Under the pieces are notes generated by a model that was given only the letters and a program-made list of their open reading frames with translations, was not told the origin of the DNA and ran no database searches. This document shows positions 1 to 10,348 of a stretch of 64,000 bases of DNA, piece by piece; position 1 is the stretch's first letter, and the number at the start of each line of letters is the position of its first letter. The stretch comes from Tenodera sinensis. Taxonomy: Eukaryota > Arthropoda > Insecta > Mantodea > Mantidae. The position numbers were made by a program, and so were the translations under genes. The DNA lies in contig CM060963.1 in assembly GCA_030765045.1 (NCBI GenBank), positions 117,854,735 through 117,918,734 on the forward strand, given 5' to 3'.

Positions 1-1317
1 CACACTTGCCCACTCGAAAGACCCCAGCACCAGAGAATACTCCCAATATAGTCCTGAAACATCTACCGCCCAAAGCCTTAAAAGTGCTGGCGGATATATT
101 CAACTACGCGCTGGAACACGGAAAATTTCCAAAGCGCTGGAAGGAAGCACGAATCCATATGTTTCCTAAGCAACATAAAGATCGGTCCATTCCTACTAAT
201 CACAGGCCAATTAGCCTCTTAAGCACACTAAGTAAACTGCTAGAGAAAATAATACTTAAACGCCTTAACTCATTCCTAATTAAGAACGTGATAACTGATG
301 ACCAGTACGGCTTCAGGGCCAATCACTCTACAACACTACAGATCCTTAGGCTTACCGAAAGTATCAACAGGGGATTTAACACTAAACGATCGACAGGCGT
401 GGTCCTATTGGACATAGAACGCGCTTTCGATAAAGTGTGGCATGCAGGATTACTCCACAAACTCATTCACATAGGGGTACAAGATTCAATGGTCGCCCTA
501 ATAAAAGATTACCTCATCGGAAGGAGTTTCAGAATCTCAATTGAGAATACCGAATCCTCATTGGACCCCATAAACGCGGGAGTCCCACAAGGAAGTTTAC
601 TCGGGCCTACGTTATTTAATATATATATATCAACGACCTACCACCACTAGTCCGAGTAGATAAATACATATACGCGGACGACACGGCCCTGGCCACGCAA
701 TCTACTCAGCCACGCATCGTACACCTGCGGCTCCAGAATGCTCTAAACACATTGGAGCCCTGGTTCACCAAATGGCGGTTAAAACTAAATGCAAGAAAAA
801 GCCAAGCAATCATTTTTACCAGGCGAATATTGCACAGGCAAAGGAGGCGAGGCCTCCCACCCCTCACCCTAATTCAGGAACCTATCGGGTGGGAGACATC
901 CGTCACGTACCTAGGGGTTAAGATGGATGAATATCTCACATGGAGAGAGCATATTAACTCAGCCAGAGCAAAGGTCAATGGCCAACTCAACAGACTGTAC
1001 CCGCTGATAAATCTTAACAGCAGCCTTAAGCTACGCATGGGACTTACGCTCTATAAGACGCTGATCCGACCCATCTTAACTTACGCCGCCCCGGTATGGG
1101 GATATGCGGCAAAAATGCACATAAAGCGCCTCCAAACGATGCAAAATAGAATACTGCGAATTATTGCAAAACTACCGCCAGAGGCTCCGACGTACCAGTT
1201 ACATGAAGAGCTAAAAATGCTCACAATCGAGCAGTTTATTAAACACCTGGCATGCAACCTATACGCCAAAAAGAATAAGAACCACAACGAGCAAATACAA
1301 ATGCTCGGGGAGTATGA
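1..1317 (+). pseudogene. Jockey-like non-LTR ORF2 fragment (reverse transcriptase), frameshifted, both ends missing
   Basis: This is the reverse transcriptase part of a Jockey-clade ORF2, entering the window already open. Motifs in order are HRPISLLSTLSKLLEK, QYGFRANHST, motif A LLDIERAFDKVWH (about 408-446), motif B GVPQGSLLGP (about 580-610), motif C YADD (671-682) and YLGVKMD. The frame changes in an AT dinucleotide run at about 618-632, between motifs B and C, so one intact RT cannot be made. The C-terminal thumb region (MGLTLYKTLIRPILTYAAPVWG) follows normally until about 1317, where it stops at the tail of the CR1-like element. The related minus-strand copy at 8813-9860 continues about 40 residues further, so the end here is cut by that insertion. 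The endonuclease and ORF1 lie outside the window or are absent. Confidence 0.85.
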
Positions 1318-1333
1318 TAGATTAGATTAGATT
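1318..1333 (-). repeat. 3' terminal tandem repeat of the CR1-like element
   Basis: Three imperfect units of ATTAG on the plus strand (CTAAT in the sense of the element) lie exactly between the Jockey coding sequence and the CR1 3' UTR. CR1-group elements end in short tandem repeats that prime target-primed reverse transcription, so this marks the 3' insertion junction. Confidence 0.75.
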
Positions 1334-2047
1334 GCGTTCTGTAGGTTCAATGATGGCCAGTCAGACCTTGAACATAGAATATGTCAAAAGCATTTACAAT
1401 TAAATGCATAAAAAACATGCAAAACATGTATAGGTTTCAAGTTTTGCTGTTAAAGTACGAGATGAACATAATACTTCTAGTGCATTGACACTTACATAGT
1501 TATTATACTGTACAAAATCATGTTACTTGGCTTTTACAGACTGTGTCATTGCTTCAATGTTTACATTTTTGCTTGTATGAAAAAGCAGTCCAAATTTATA
1601 GCTAAGTAATACATTCTAACATGTTACACATGTACATTTAGCTTATTAGTAAAAAATATTCTTACTCATGTGTTAAGTGTGTCAAATTTGAGATAAGCGA
1701 CCTCAAAATATTAACTGTGCACATTAATCATAGCATACCTATTTTAATTCTTACATAGTATGTAATGTACAGAGTAGACAACATTTCAATTATGTTCATA
1801 TATACAGAATATCTATTTACATCCTTACTTTTACATAAAGCGTGTCCAACATGATTGTTCAAATACACATTTTCAAAATATCAACAAACATATTAACACT
1901 GTTACTTAATATTGGAACTTAAATTGTAATCAATTAGTTGGCTTTTTGTAGCCTGCACGTCATTATTGTATTTTCAGCTACCCTTGTTATACTTAATTCC
2001 CTAATTGGTACCTATCGAACAATACAACTGATCTGACATTAGGCTGA
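1334..2047 (-). other. 3' UTR of the CR1-like element
   Basis: About 700 bp of AT-rich sequence with no open frame lies between the ORF2 stop and the terminal repeat. The last stretch in sense orientation (GTTCAAGGTCTGACTGG near 1350-1370) looks like the conserved 3' end that CR1-type elements use for RT recognition. No other gene, tRNA or structured repeat is seen here. Confidence 0.6.
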
Positions 2048-5047
2048 TTATTGATTTAAATATTCCTCTACAGAATAAAATGACTTATCACAGAGATACT
2101 CTTTGAGGGAAGCTTTAAAAACTCTGAAATTGCTAACATTTTCCTTTAGATTACTGGGGAGAGCATTAAATATTTTAATTGTTTCACAATAAACACCTTT
2201 CTGGAAGCAAGAGAGTTTGGCATTGGGACGATGTATATTTCTTTTTTGCCTAGTGTTAAATGTATGAATTTCCATGTTAGTTGTAAAGCAATTCTGGTTA
2301 TTAGCATAAAATTTTAAAATAGATAGTATATATATGCAAGGTAAGGTTAATACACCCAGTTTCCGAAATAGATCTTTACATGACTGCCTTCTATGGGTGT
2401 TGCATATTATTCATATAACCTTCTTTTGTATTAGGAATATGTTCTTGCTATACACTGAATTTCCCCAGGACATTATTCCATATTCCATAATGGAGTTAAA
2501 ATAAGCAAAATAAACTAACTTCAGTGTGTCAATCGTGTGGAAGTTAACCAGAGATCAGATGGCATAACATGCTGCATTAAGCTTAGGTGTAATGTAATTA
2601 ATATGTGACTTCCAATCCAGGTGGTTGTCTACTTGGAGACCTAGAAATTTTACCTCATTAGGTTGTTCCAGTAAAATATCATTGATTCCTATTTCTATAT
2701 GGGTATGTGGTGAACGATTAGTTATGAATTTAATGAATTTTGTTTTTTCAAGGTTTACTGACAGTTTGTTTGCTTTAAACCAATTTGACATGCAGTTTAG
2801 TACATAATTTAATTTGATAACGCACTCACTTAAATTTTTGCTTTTCACGAGGACACTGGTATCATCTAATAGATAGATACTAGCAATGTTATTTATGTAT
2901 AGTGGGAGGTCATTTATGTAGATTAAAAATAATAGAGGCCCCAATATCGATCCCTGGGGAATGCCATGTTTAATTGATTTCCAATCCGATGTGTTGTTGT
3001 TATACTGGTTGGGATTGCTGATTTCGACCCTTTGTTTTCTTCCTTTTAAGTATGATATAAACCAATTTAGATTTTCATTTTTTATCCCATAGAACTGTAG
3101 TTTTCCTATCAAAATTTCATGGTTTACACAATCAAATGCTTTTGCTAGATCACAAAAAATGCCACCCACATGCATACTATCATTTAACGCTGTCAACACT
3201 TCATGAGAGAGTTTGTAGATTGCATTATTGGTTGATATTCGTTTTCTAAATCCAAACTGCTCTCGGACAAACAGATTATTATTTTCCATATGATTATACA
3301 GTCTGTTAAACATTACTTTCTCAAATACTTTCGAGAATATTGGTAAGAGGGATATTGGTCTGTAATTTGAGACATCATTTTGTTTGCCTTTTTTGAAAAG
3401 GGGTTTGACACTTGAGTATTTCATTCTGTCAGGAAATATTCCAGTCTTTAGTGATTCATTACATAAATAACTGAGAGGAATGCTTATTTCATGTGAACAT
3501 GCTTTTAGGATTTTGCTTGTTACTTCATCATATCCAGACGAGTTTTTAAACTTAAGGGAATTTATTATACTGTTAATTTCAAATGCAGTTGTCATATCCA
3601 TGTTAAATTTAGGGATTTCATCAGTTAATGAGGTTCTTAAAAAGTTTAGGGACGATTCCTTGTTTCCAAATTTGATGTTTAATTTGTCTGTTACATTCAG
3701 AAAGAAATTGTTAAAAGTATCTGCTACCATCTGAGGATCACTAATTACTAGATTATCAGTGTTTAGTATTATTGGGGGGGTTTCTTGGGCGCACCTTCCT
3801 GTTTCTCTCTTTATTATATTCCAAATTGTTTTTATTTTATTTCCAGAATTACATATTTGTTTTTTATCATGCAATATTTTAGCGGCTTTTATTGTTTCTT
3901 TGAGGATTTTGCAATATCTTTTACAGTAAATTTCTAAATTTTTGTTGTTATTATATTTTATTTCCTGATATAATTCTCTTTTCCGCCTACATGAAGTTTT
4001 AATACCTAATGTAATCCAGGGGTTATTTTGCTTGCGATTGTATACTTTAGTATATTTAATTGGGAAGCATGCTTCAAAATTAATTTTGAACAGCTGCAAA
4101 AATTTATTAAACTTGTTGTTTAGTCCCTCCGTTACATAAATTTCATTCCAAGATTCTTGTTTTAGTGCTTGCTTAAAACTTTTTATGTTACTTTCATCTA
4201 TTATTCTGGATCTTTTATGCTTGTACTTTGATTTTAACTTTAGATTTATTTCTTTCAAGTGTAATCTTTGTGCCTCGTGATCTGATAGGCCATTTGCGAA
4301 TGGTTCAATGGTGTGTGATTTTATTCTATCTATACCTATAAACATATTATCTATTGCTGTGGATGAAGTATTTTGTATTCTTGTGGGAAAGTTTACCGTG
4401 TGGGTCATGTTATATGTTGCAAATATAGAACTGACTTGATCCCTCCGAGAATTAGGAGTTAAGTAGTCAATGTTTATATCACCGCATATAATTAATTCTC
4501 TTTTAGGTTTAAAAAGAAGTTTTAGGGAACCTTCTAATTGCTTTTTGAACACCTCATAGTTACCTAATGGTGACCGGTATAAAGCTATAATTATTAAATT
4601 TACTTCGTTTATATTTAACTGAACTGCGCACATCTCTATGTCCTGTTCAATGCAAAACTTAGGAACATTTATAACCTTATAAGGGACATCATCTCTTACA
4701 AATATGCAAACCCCACCTTTTTGTAAGTTTTGTCTTGAAAACGTCGTCCCCAAAGAGTACCCATGTAATGAAATCGGTAAGAATTCCTGTTGTGTTAAAT
4801 GATGTTCAGATAGACATATTACATGCGGCCGTAGTTTTTCAGAAGTAAGGCTAAGGGAAAGTTCATCTGTCTTGTTTCTTAAACCTCTTATGTTTTGGTG
4901 AAATATACAAAAAGAGTTTTTAGTATTATTTGAATTTTGTACATTAATATTGTTTATGGTTATCCCTTTATGTACATCTTTTTTCATTATATTGTTTTTA
5001 TGGTTATATTTGGGGACCTCGTCTAACCTAAAAAAAGCCCATAACAC
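2048..5047 (-). pseudogene. CR1-like ORF2 (APE endonuclease + reverse transcriptase) with two nonsense codons
   Basis: One continuous frame of 1000 codons is broken by TGA at 2555-2557 and 2411-2413. Both sit where family members often have arginine, which fits CGA-to-TGA decay. The endonuclease carries FHQNIRGLRNK, LSEHHL, LYRSPLG, CGDINIDYL and the terminal SDH. The RT carries YRPISLLPIFSKVFEK, QFGFRKRIST, motif A FCDLAKAFDCVNH and motif B HGIPQGSILGP. Motif C reads YLLDDTSV instead of the usual FADD type, so one residue (the alanine position) seems deleted. The C-terminal tail (2048-2275) with FQKGVYCETIKIFNALP and FYSVEEYL is typical of CR1 ORF2. The first codon of the frame is GTG and the first ATG is at 4987, so the true start is unsure. 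It overlaps the ORF1 end by 25 nt in another frame. Confidence 0.88.
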
Positions 5048-5560
5048 CTGACAACAGGAATTCTATCCCTAATTCTATTGGCAATTAGCTGTGAAAGCTG
5101 CTTTTTGCCTCCAGAGTTAAGGTGCAAACCATGAGATGTGTAACCATCTCTGCCTATCCCTTTAGCATCTATCATTTCAATGTGGGAAGTGATAGGACTC
5201 AACAGGGCACTTTCAAGTCGCAGATTCATATCCCTCACCCTCCTATGAAACTGCGGCTTGTCATGCCTCTGAAGAAGTCCAACAAATTCCACATTGGTAT
5301 GGCTACTGGTCTTACTGATGTCATATAGATCCCTCTCAATAATGTAATTACAATCTCTATCCAGGCTATTTCCTGGCCCACCCACTATCACAACATGATC
5401 CGTTTTAGTAAAACCTTGAGTAAGTTTTACCAGATCTTCAGTGACATCAGAAAGCCCAGCACTGGGTTTAACTATACCTACTACATCAAAATCGTATGAC
5501 TCGCGACAAACACCTCCGCCCTCTATCATTGTTCGATCGCACTATAAGTATAGGCGAACC
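5023..5560 (-). pseudogene. CR1-like ORF1 C-terminal SGNH/esterase domain, frameshifted
   Basis: The open part (5023-5529, 168 aa) carries HVVIVGGPGNSL, corresponding to the esterase Gly/Asn block, and GYTSHGLHLNSGGKKQL, the C-terminal catalytic His block found in CR1 ORF1 esterases. The N-terminal serine block (usually GDS) should lie about 25 residues upstream. There another frame reads PILIVRSNND at about 5530-5555, which looks like the mutated block joined by a frameshift. The catalytic serine region is therefore damaged. The domain is thought to act on lipid or membrane targets in CR1-type retrotransposition. Its job here is inferred from family knowledge only. The frame ends 25 nt inside the first codons of the ORF2 frame. 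Confidence 0.75.
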
Positions 5561-6330
5561 CGAACTCAACATACAGGAATACCTGAATAATTTAGTACCA
5601 TGAAATTACTGGTTAGGGGATGAAGGGAAGCACACAACAAAGACATAACACTATAAAAACATACACCTACACTTACACTCAAGCCCTCACAAGTCCTTGT
5701 GCTACCTAGCCAAGGTGGACCCCGGGAGACGAGGGCCTCCCCGGTAGTGGCACAGGCTCGCTCTTGCACTTCAGGCAGACAGCCCGCCATGTGTGCACTT
5801 ATACGACCAGGCAAGATCAGGTACACAATTATTGACGAAGCCTCCGGCTTAATCACACCATAGTAAGTAAGATTAAATGACACAGTAGAAGTTAGCTCTA
5901 CAAGTTGTAAATCTTATAAATTTCACCATAACTGCACCTAGTTATATAAGCATATCTTAAAATACTCCTAGCATAGATTATAGGACGCAATATAAATAAA
6001 TAATAAAATTAAAAAAAAATTACGCTAAGGATAAGAAACGAAACCTTCGGGTGGAATTTTAAAAACTAAACATGCTCATTTCACTCATCCCTCACACCCA
6101 TCTACACCTAACAATGCCAAATGGCTGAAACACAAAAAGAACACCAACTATCAAACACATCACCACTAATTACTACCAGGGGCACTCAGGGCTTATGTCA
6201 TGTTTGCCCTCCGGCACATCAGTAATACTCGCTGTTACTGCCACTGGCAGGCAGCTTCCATCTCTCACCACAGAATGCGCAGGTGCTTTATGCGGAACTG
6301 CAGCATCGAGGCCTTGACCTCAAGACTTCC
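5561..6330. other. No recognisable gene; possible 5' remnant of the CR1-like element and unassigned repeat DNA
   Basis: Roughly 770 bp. Up to about 5890 a minus-strand open frame of about 105 codons exists without family motifs. It may be the decayed 5' region of the CR1 ORF1 or UTR. From 5890 to 6060 the sequence is AT-rich with an A-run near 6010-6020. From 6180 it becomes GC-rich and leads into the Jockey 3' module. Nothing further can be supported. Confidence 0.4.
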
Positions 6331-6481
6331 GGTGGGGTTTTTTAGTGAGTAGGCTGCCCGGGTTCGAAGCCAGGGTAGGAGTCTTACACTCGCATGCATG
6401 CGGTTACGGCGTAAGTAGCCTTTTTCCCCACCACAAAAAAAATAAATAAAATAAATAAATAAATAAAAAATAAAAAATAAA
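6331..6481 (+). mobile_element. Solo 3'-end module of a Jockey-type element (plus orientation) with A-rich tail
   Basis: The module opens with GGTGGGGTTTTTTAGTGAGT and closes with TTTTTCCCCACCAC followed by an A-rich tract of AAATA repeats (6435-6481). GGTGGGG (6331-6337) and CCCCACC (6426-6432) are inverted repeats that would pair the ends of the 3' UTR. The opposite-facing module at 7204-7358 has the same plan. This end structure is common in 3' UTRs of insect Jockey/I-type LINEs. Here it appears without a recognisable ORF2 and interrupts a gag-like reading frame that resumes at 6482. Confidence 0.65.
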
Positions 6482-7203
6482 AGCGCAGCAGCGCTGTCCA
6501 CAGGCATCACCCTCTTGGGCCGGGTGATTCACATCGAACCCAATTGTTCCGAATGGAACAGGCCATGCCGCCGTTAATGCAAATACGGCCATTCGGATGA
6601 CGGCTGCCAAGCTCCATCAAAGTGCCATTACTGCGGAGCACCCAGACTTACATCCACCTGTCAGCAGCACAACCTTACGCGGCGTCGGTTCTACGCCACC
6701 TGCGACAAGTCGGACCAGTTCACCGGGCAGGCGATGTGCCCACATTATCCGAGGAAGGCTCCGTCACACCAGACGGCATCAACACCGCAGCCACAGCTAC
6801 CAGGAGGCCATCAGAGGCCGCCAAAGCTACTTACACCGCAGTCACCGCCGGAGCACCACTACCCAGCCGAGAGGTAGAGAACCTTCGCTCTTAAGTCCGA
6901 AGCCTCAACCAACGCCTTGGCAGCGTCGAGGAAACCATGAGGCAGCTGACAATAGCCGTCATCTCTCTAGCCAACACCGCAGCGCACAACCAGACGTCCA
7001 TATCAGAACTTCACAACATAACAGAAAGCCTACCACCACTCTGAACAGATATAGCAGCCTCCAACAAGTACACAAGACTTCAGCGACCTACTACCAGACG
7101 ACTAGACGCGTTCCGTTGGCAACTCCGCTCCTTCCAAGTCAGGTTCAACGCTGCCGCCCGGCTATTGGAACAACTCCGGGCAGCGCCAATAGAGCTAGAC
7201 CAG
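6482..7203 (+). pseudogene. Jockey-type ORF1 (gag-like) pseudogene: zinc-knuckle region and C-terminal coiled coil
   Basis: Frame 6482 reads LSTGITLLGRVIHIEP, the block that precedes zinc knuckles in Jockey-type ORF1 proteins. It is followed by a knuckle CKYGHSDDGC in which the position of the second cysteine is a TAA stop (6575-6577). Next is CHYCGAPRLTSTC, where the histidine position is arginine. After a proline/glutamine-rich stretch the frame stops (TAG 6875-6877). It continues one frame over as LNQRLGSVEETMRQLTIAV, a short heptad-like coiled coil, with further stops, to about ELDQ at 7200. ORF1 proteins of this type bind LINE RNA. This copy cannot make one because of the stops, frameshift and lost ligands. 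It is bracketed by two inserted 3'-end modules, so its N-terminal half is not visible. Confidence 0.65.
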
Positions 7204-7358
7204 GTTTTTTTTATTTTTTTATTTTTTTATTTTTTTTTTTATTTTTACCGTGGAGGGGAAAACCCCGTTACAGGCGGAGGCCGACATGCTGAGGCCAACA
7301 GTGTGAGGGTCCCTGCGCCTTGAAGGGGGAGGGTTACTCACTAAAAAACCCCTCCACG
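7204..7358 (-). mobile_element. Solo 3'-end module of a Jockey-type element (minus orientation)
   Basis: In sense orientation it begins CGTGGAGGGGTTTTTTAGTG and ends TTTTCCCCTCCACG followed by an A-rich tail (7204-7246). The ten-base ends at 7249-7258 and 7349-7358 are perfect inverted repeats. It shares the GGGGTTTTTTAGTGAGTA start with the plus-strand module at 6331, but the middles differ and the pairing bases have changed on both sides. It is probably a very short 5'-truncated insertion landing in the gag pseudogene. Confidence 0.65.
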
Positions 7359-7587
7359 TGATAGTTCGTGCAATGCTAATGTTATCGTGCATCATCGTGC
7401 GTTAGTCGGGTCCCGCATAGCACCCCGGTTAGTACTTGAAAGCTTTAAGCTGGCATGCAGTTCATGCGAGCGAGTCAGAAGTTGCTTTTTGGCAATGCCC
7501 ATGAAACCTGGACAGGGCCAAGAGGATTACATGCATTGTTAACTTGGTGTTAATATGAGACGCTATTTGTGCTTACTTATGATGAAA
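7359..7587. other. Unassigned spacer
   Basis: About 230 bp without open frames. A few phrases (TTCGTGCAAT, GCTAATGTTA) recall the 100-bp repeat that follows, so this may be a badly decayed earlier unit. Nothing else is recognisable. Confidence 0.4.
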
Positions 7588-8500
7588 GTTGCACAGGCAT
7601 AGGCCTGTTAGTCATTATGGTGCGTACTAATGTTAGTTTTAGCGTAAAATGTTGTTATTCGTGCAATATTTAAACTTACATCTAGCGTTGCACAGGTGTA
7701 GATCTGCAAGTCGTTATGGTATTACCTAACGTTAGTGTTAGCGTAATATGATAGTTTTCGTGCAATCCTTTAGCTTATATATAGTGTTACACAGGTGTTT
7801 CACAGGTGTTTATAGGTTGCGCGTTCGTTCTTGACGAATGACCTTGAGCAGAAATCCAATGAGTGAGCCTACCCTTAATAAACAGGTCAGCAAATATTTA
7901 TGCTACGATAACAGACACCTCTGTTTTCCTCTGTCGCGTTTGTGTATACAGTCGACTGCAGAAGTTTTGTGCGGTACGGATATATGTATGCATGCAACGA
8001 AAATAGCAATTCAGACGAGGGAGAGATGTCGGGAATAGAATAAACGCAAGAAAGTTAAGTGGAAACAGTTATAGAGGTATAGTGTATAATACGTGTGGCT
8101 GATATTACTGCAAGTGTCATAAATTGATTTGTAGTGTTGTACTACTTCAGCTCAGAAGCATGCGCGTCATCTCACTGCAGACTGTACCTCCTCTCTCTCG
8201 TTCCCGCAAAAGCTGAGTAGAGACTCGCATTCAACCTTTCATATAACATTTTCATTCGTCAAGAAGTAACGCGCGACCTATACCTGCAAGTCGTTATAGT
8301 ATTTGCTAATGTTAGTGTTAGCGTAAACTGATGTTATTCGTGCAATATTAGAGCTTATATCTAGCGATGCACAGGTGTAGACCTGCAAGTCGTTATGATA
8401 TGAACTAATGTTAGTGTTAGGGTACAAAAGATGTGTTTTTCATGCAATATTTAAGCTTATGTCTAGTGTTGCACAGGTATGTACCTGCAAGTCGTTAGTA
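7588..8500. repeat. Degenerate tandem repeat, about 100-bp unit, at least four units
   Basis: Units start with GTTGCACAGGTGTAG-like sequence at 7588, 7687, 7786, 8366 and 8468. Each carries TGCAAGTCGTTATGGTAT, then GTTAGTGTTAGCGTAA, then TTCGTGCAAT. Spacing is 99-102 bp once the MITE inside the third unit is removed. That unit also has an 11-bp internal duplication. The fifth unit fades after about 8500. Divergence between units suggests an old satellite-like or UTR-internal repeat. No coding capacity is seen. Confidence 0.8.
7811..8282. mobile_element. MITE with 28-bp terminal inverted repeats and TA target duplication
   Basis: Terminal inverted repeats lie at 7813-7840 (TAGGTTGCGCG...CTTGACGAATG) and 8253-8280, matching at 25 of 28 positions. 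Each end is flanked by TA (7811-7812 and 8281-8282). Deleting the 468-bp element and one TA restores the repeat-unit sequence GGTGTTTACCTGCAAGTCG, which matches the uninterrupted neighbour unit at 8471-8493. That is direct evidence for insertion with TA duplication. The TA duplication suggests mobilisation by a Tc1/mariner-type transposase. No transposase frame is inside, so it is non-autonomous. Confidence 0.85.
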
Positions 8501-8812
8501 TCAGCTATTGTTTGCAACTGCTTGATGACTCTATCGTGCTAGATTTCTACTTCGTCTGCCCGAGACAGGCAGGTCTTGTCGTATGTGCGTTTATCCTGGA
8601 TTGGCCTGGTCGTCGGAGTGTCCTACCCCATCATACGGTGGCCCGCTTTCACCGCGCACGCAGGACACTGGTGGGAGGCCCTAGTTCTCCCGGTCCGCCT
8701 CGGCAGTCGCCGAGGGCTTGTAGGGCTCTGTGGCAGGCTGCGGTCTGAAACAGGGAAAAGGAAGGTTTAGTTTTGTGATAGAGAAGGGAAAAGTCCTGTG
8801 TTAATGTCTGAT
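8501..8812. other. No supported gene; possible 3' flank of the Jockey-like fragment
   Basis: About 310 bp, moderately GC-rich between 8580 and 8750. A plus-strand open stretch of about 89 codons has no family motif and starts inside the tandem repeat. The part next to 8813 should contain the 3' UTR of the minus-strand Jockey-like copy, but no poly(A) tail is visible. Confidence 0.4.
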
Positions 8813-9860
8813 TTAGTCATGTAGGAGATTGTTCAAGAATTCCTCTACTTGCGTGTTATTTGGAGTTAGATTTCTGTCGAAAAGCGCTAGCGGTCTAGCG
8901 TGTTCATAAATTTCCATAGTATAGTTGCCTAGGTTCGTTACTAAAGGGTTGTGATGTTTATGCAAGTGTTTATACGTATCGTGTGAGAGCTTTTTAATGA
9001 ATTGCTCTATCGTGTGCACTTTTAATTCGTCGTGTAATAAGTCCGCTGGTGCAGTGTAAGGCACTTTTGCTACCAGTCGTAGTATTTTGTTTTGTAGTCT
9101 CTGTAGGCGCATAATGTGTTTTTGCGGCATAGCCCCAGACCGGAGCAGCGTATGTGAGTATAGGTCGGATAAGTGTCTTGTATAATGTTAGTCCCATTTT
9201 GAGTTTTAGTTGCGAGTTCATGTTTATAAGGGGATAGAGTTTTCCTAATTGAGCGTTCGCTTTTCCCCTTATTTGGAATATATGCTGCTTCCATGTGAGT
9301 CCCTGGTCCATTTTAAGCCCTAACCAGGTGACTGTGTTTTTCCACTCAATGTTCTCTCCAAATATTGTGAGTGGTGGAAGCTGGTGTTTACCTAGTCTAT
9401 GGTTGATTCTTTTGGTGAATATGATAGCCTGCGTTTTCTTGGCATTCACCTCAATTCGCCATTTGGTGAACCAATCCTGTAGCTCGTTGAGGGCGTTTTG
9501 TAACCTCCTGTGTATGAACTCGGCTTTCCCCGATTGCGCTACAATTGCCGTGTCATCTGCGTAGATGAATAAGTTCGTGCTGTGTGTTTTCGGGATATCG
9601 TTCATTGTTATATTAAATATATTCGGCCCCAATATACTTCCTTGTTGGACTCCCGCTTTTATAGGGCGGGGGGAAGAGAGATGGTTGTTTACTCTGGACT
9701 GTAATGTCCGATTGTGTAGGTAGTTTGCGATTAGTTTTATTAGAGAGTCGTGTATATTAAGTGTTTTCAGTTTCTTGAGCAGGCCCGCGTGCCAAACTCT
9801 GTCGAACGCGCGTTCTACATCAAGTAGGAGTGCACCTGTCGATTTTCGGATCTATGGAAT
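8813..9860 (-). pseudogene. Jockey-like ORF2 fragment (reverse transcriptase and C-terminus), 5'-truncated and frameshifted
   Basis: The reading begins abruptly at about 9858, next to the first microsatellite, with KSTGALLLDVERAFDRVWH (motif A). It continues through GVQQGSILGP (motif B), IYADDTAIVA (motif C), WLGLKMDQGLTWKQH and LYKTLIRPILTYAAPVWGY. A one-base slip in an A-run near 9110-9130 moves the frame. The C-terminus (HIMRLQRLQNKILRLVAK to FLNNLLHD) then runs to a TGA at 8813. It belongs to the same broad Jockey-like group as the fragment at 1-1317 but is clearly diverged. No start, endonuclease or N-terminal RT is present, so this is a dead 5'-truncated copy. Confidence 0.85.
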
Positions 9861-9865
9861 GCAAA

Positions 9866-10088
9866 TGTATGTATGTATGTATGTATGTATGTATGTATGT
9901 ATGTATGTATGTATGTATGTATGTATGTATGTATGTATGTATGTATGTATGTATGTATGTATGTATGTATGTATGTATGTATGTATGTATGTATGTATGT
10001 ATGTATGTATGTATGTATGTATGTATGTATGTATGTATGTATGTATGTGTGTATGTGTGTATGTGTGTATGTGTGTATGTGTGTATGT

Positions 10089-10120
<32 letters not shown>
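9866..10120. repeat. Microsatellite block 1: (TATG)n grading into (TATGTG)n and (TG)n
   Basis: Pure TATG to about 10045, then alternating TATG/TGTG units, then TG dinucleotides up to the SINE tail. This is the left edge of the giant TATG array. The gradient from tetra- to dinucleotide suggests slippage and point change at an array boundary. Confidence 0.97.
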
Positions 10121-10294
10121 TGTTGTTGTAGTGTTTAACGCCCGCTTTTACTACTACGGCACCGCAGGCGGTGACACTGATGATACATGAAGATGGAGCA
10201 CCGGTGGAATGAGATGGCGGGGGAAACCGGAGTACCCGGAGAAAACCCGCCCTGACGCCGCTTCGTCCACCACGAATACCACATGCGGGTCCCT

Positions 10295-10305
10295 GGGATC
10301 GAACC
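10295..10305 (-). promoter_or_regulatory. Pol III B box of the SINE
   Basis: The minus strand reads GGTTCGATCCC, matching the B-box consensus GGTTCGANNCC, about 43 nt downstream of the A box. Confidence 0.9.
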
Positions 10306-10337
10306 CGGGCCGCCTAGATGGTAGGCGAGCGCGCTAA

Positions 10338-10348
10338 CCGCTCGGCCA
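10338..10348 (-). promoter_or_regulatory. Pol III A box of the SINE
   Basis: The minus strand reads TGGCCGAGCGG, a full match to the tRNA-type A-box consensus TRGCNNAGYGG, near the SINE 5' end. Confidence 0.9.

Larger units (their letters stand above)
1318..5560 (-). mobile_element. CR1-like non-LTR retrotransposon, decayed, inserted in the Jockey-like fragment
   Basis: In sense (minus) order the element has an esterase-type ORF1 remnant, an APE/RT ORF2, a roughly 700-bp AT-rich 3' UTR and a short tandem-repeat tail instead of poly(A). An SGNH/esterase ORF1 and a microsatellite-like 3' tail are known hallmarks of the CR1 group. The tail at 1318-1333 abuts the truncated Jockey coding sequence, which fixes the 3' end. 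The 5' end is uncertain. Recognisable ORF1 homology fades near 5560, and the element may extend to about 5900. It is inactive: two in-frame nonsense codons, a damaged RT active-site motif and a frameshifted ORF1. Confidence 0.85.

Noticed and set aside
5566..5883. Minus-strand open frame of 105 codons upstream of the CR1 ORF1
   Set aside because: No recognisable motif. It may be decayed 5' CR1 sequence but cannot be called a gene.
6597..7292. Plus-strand open frame of 231 codons, low complexity, Arg/His/Thr-rich
   Set aside because: It is a shadow of the gag pseudogene frames and ends in the T-rich tail of the minus-strand module.
8479..8748. Plus-strand open frame of 89 codons
   Set aside because: It starts inside the 100-bp tandem repeat and shows no domain or codon signal.
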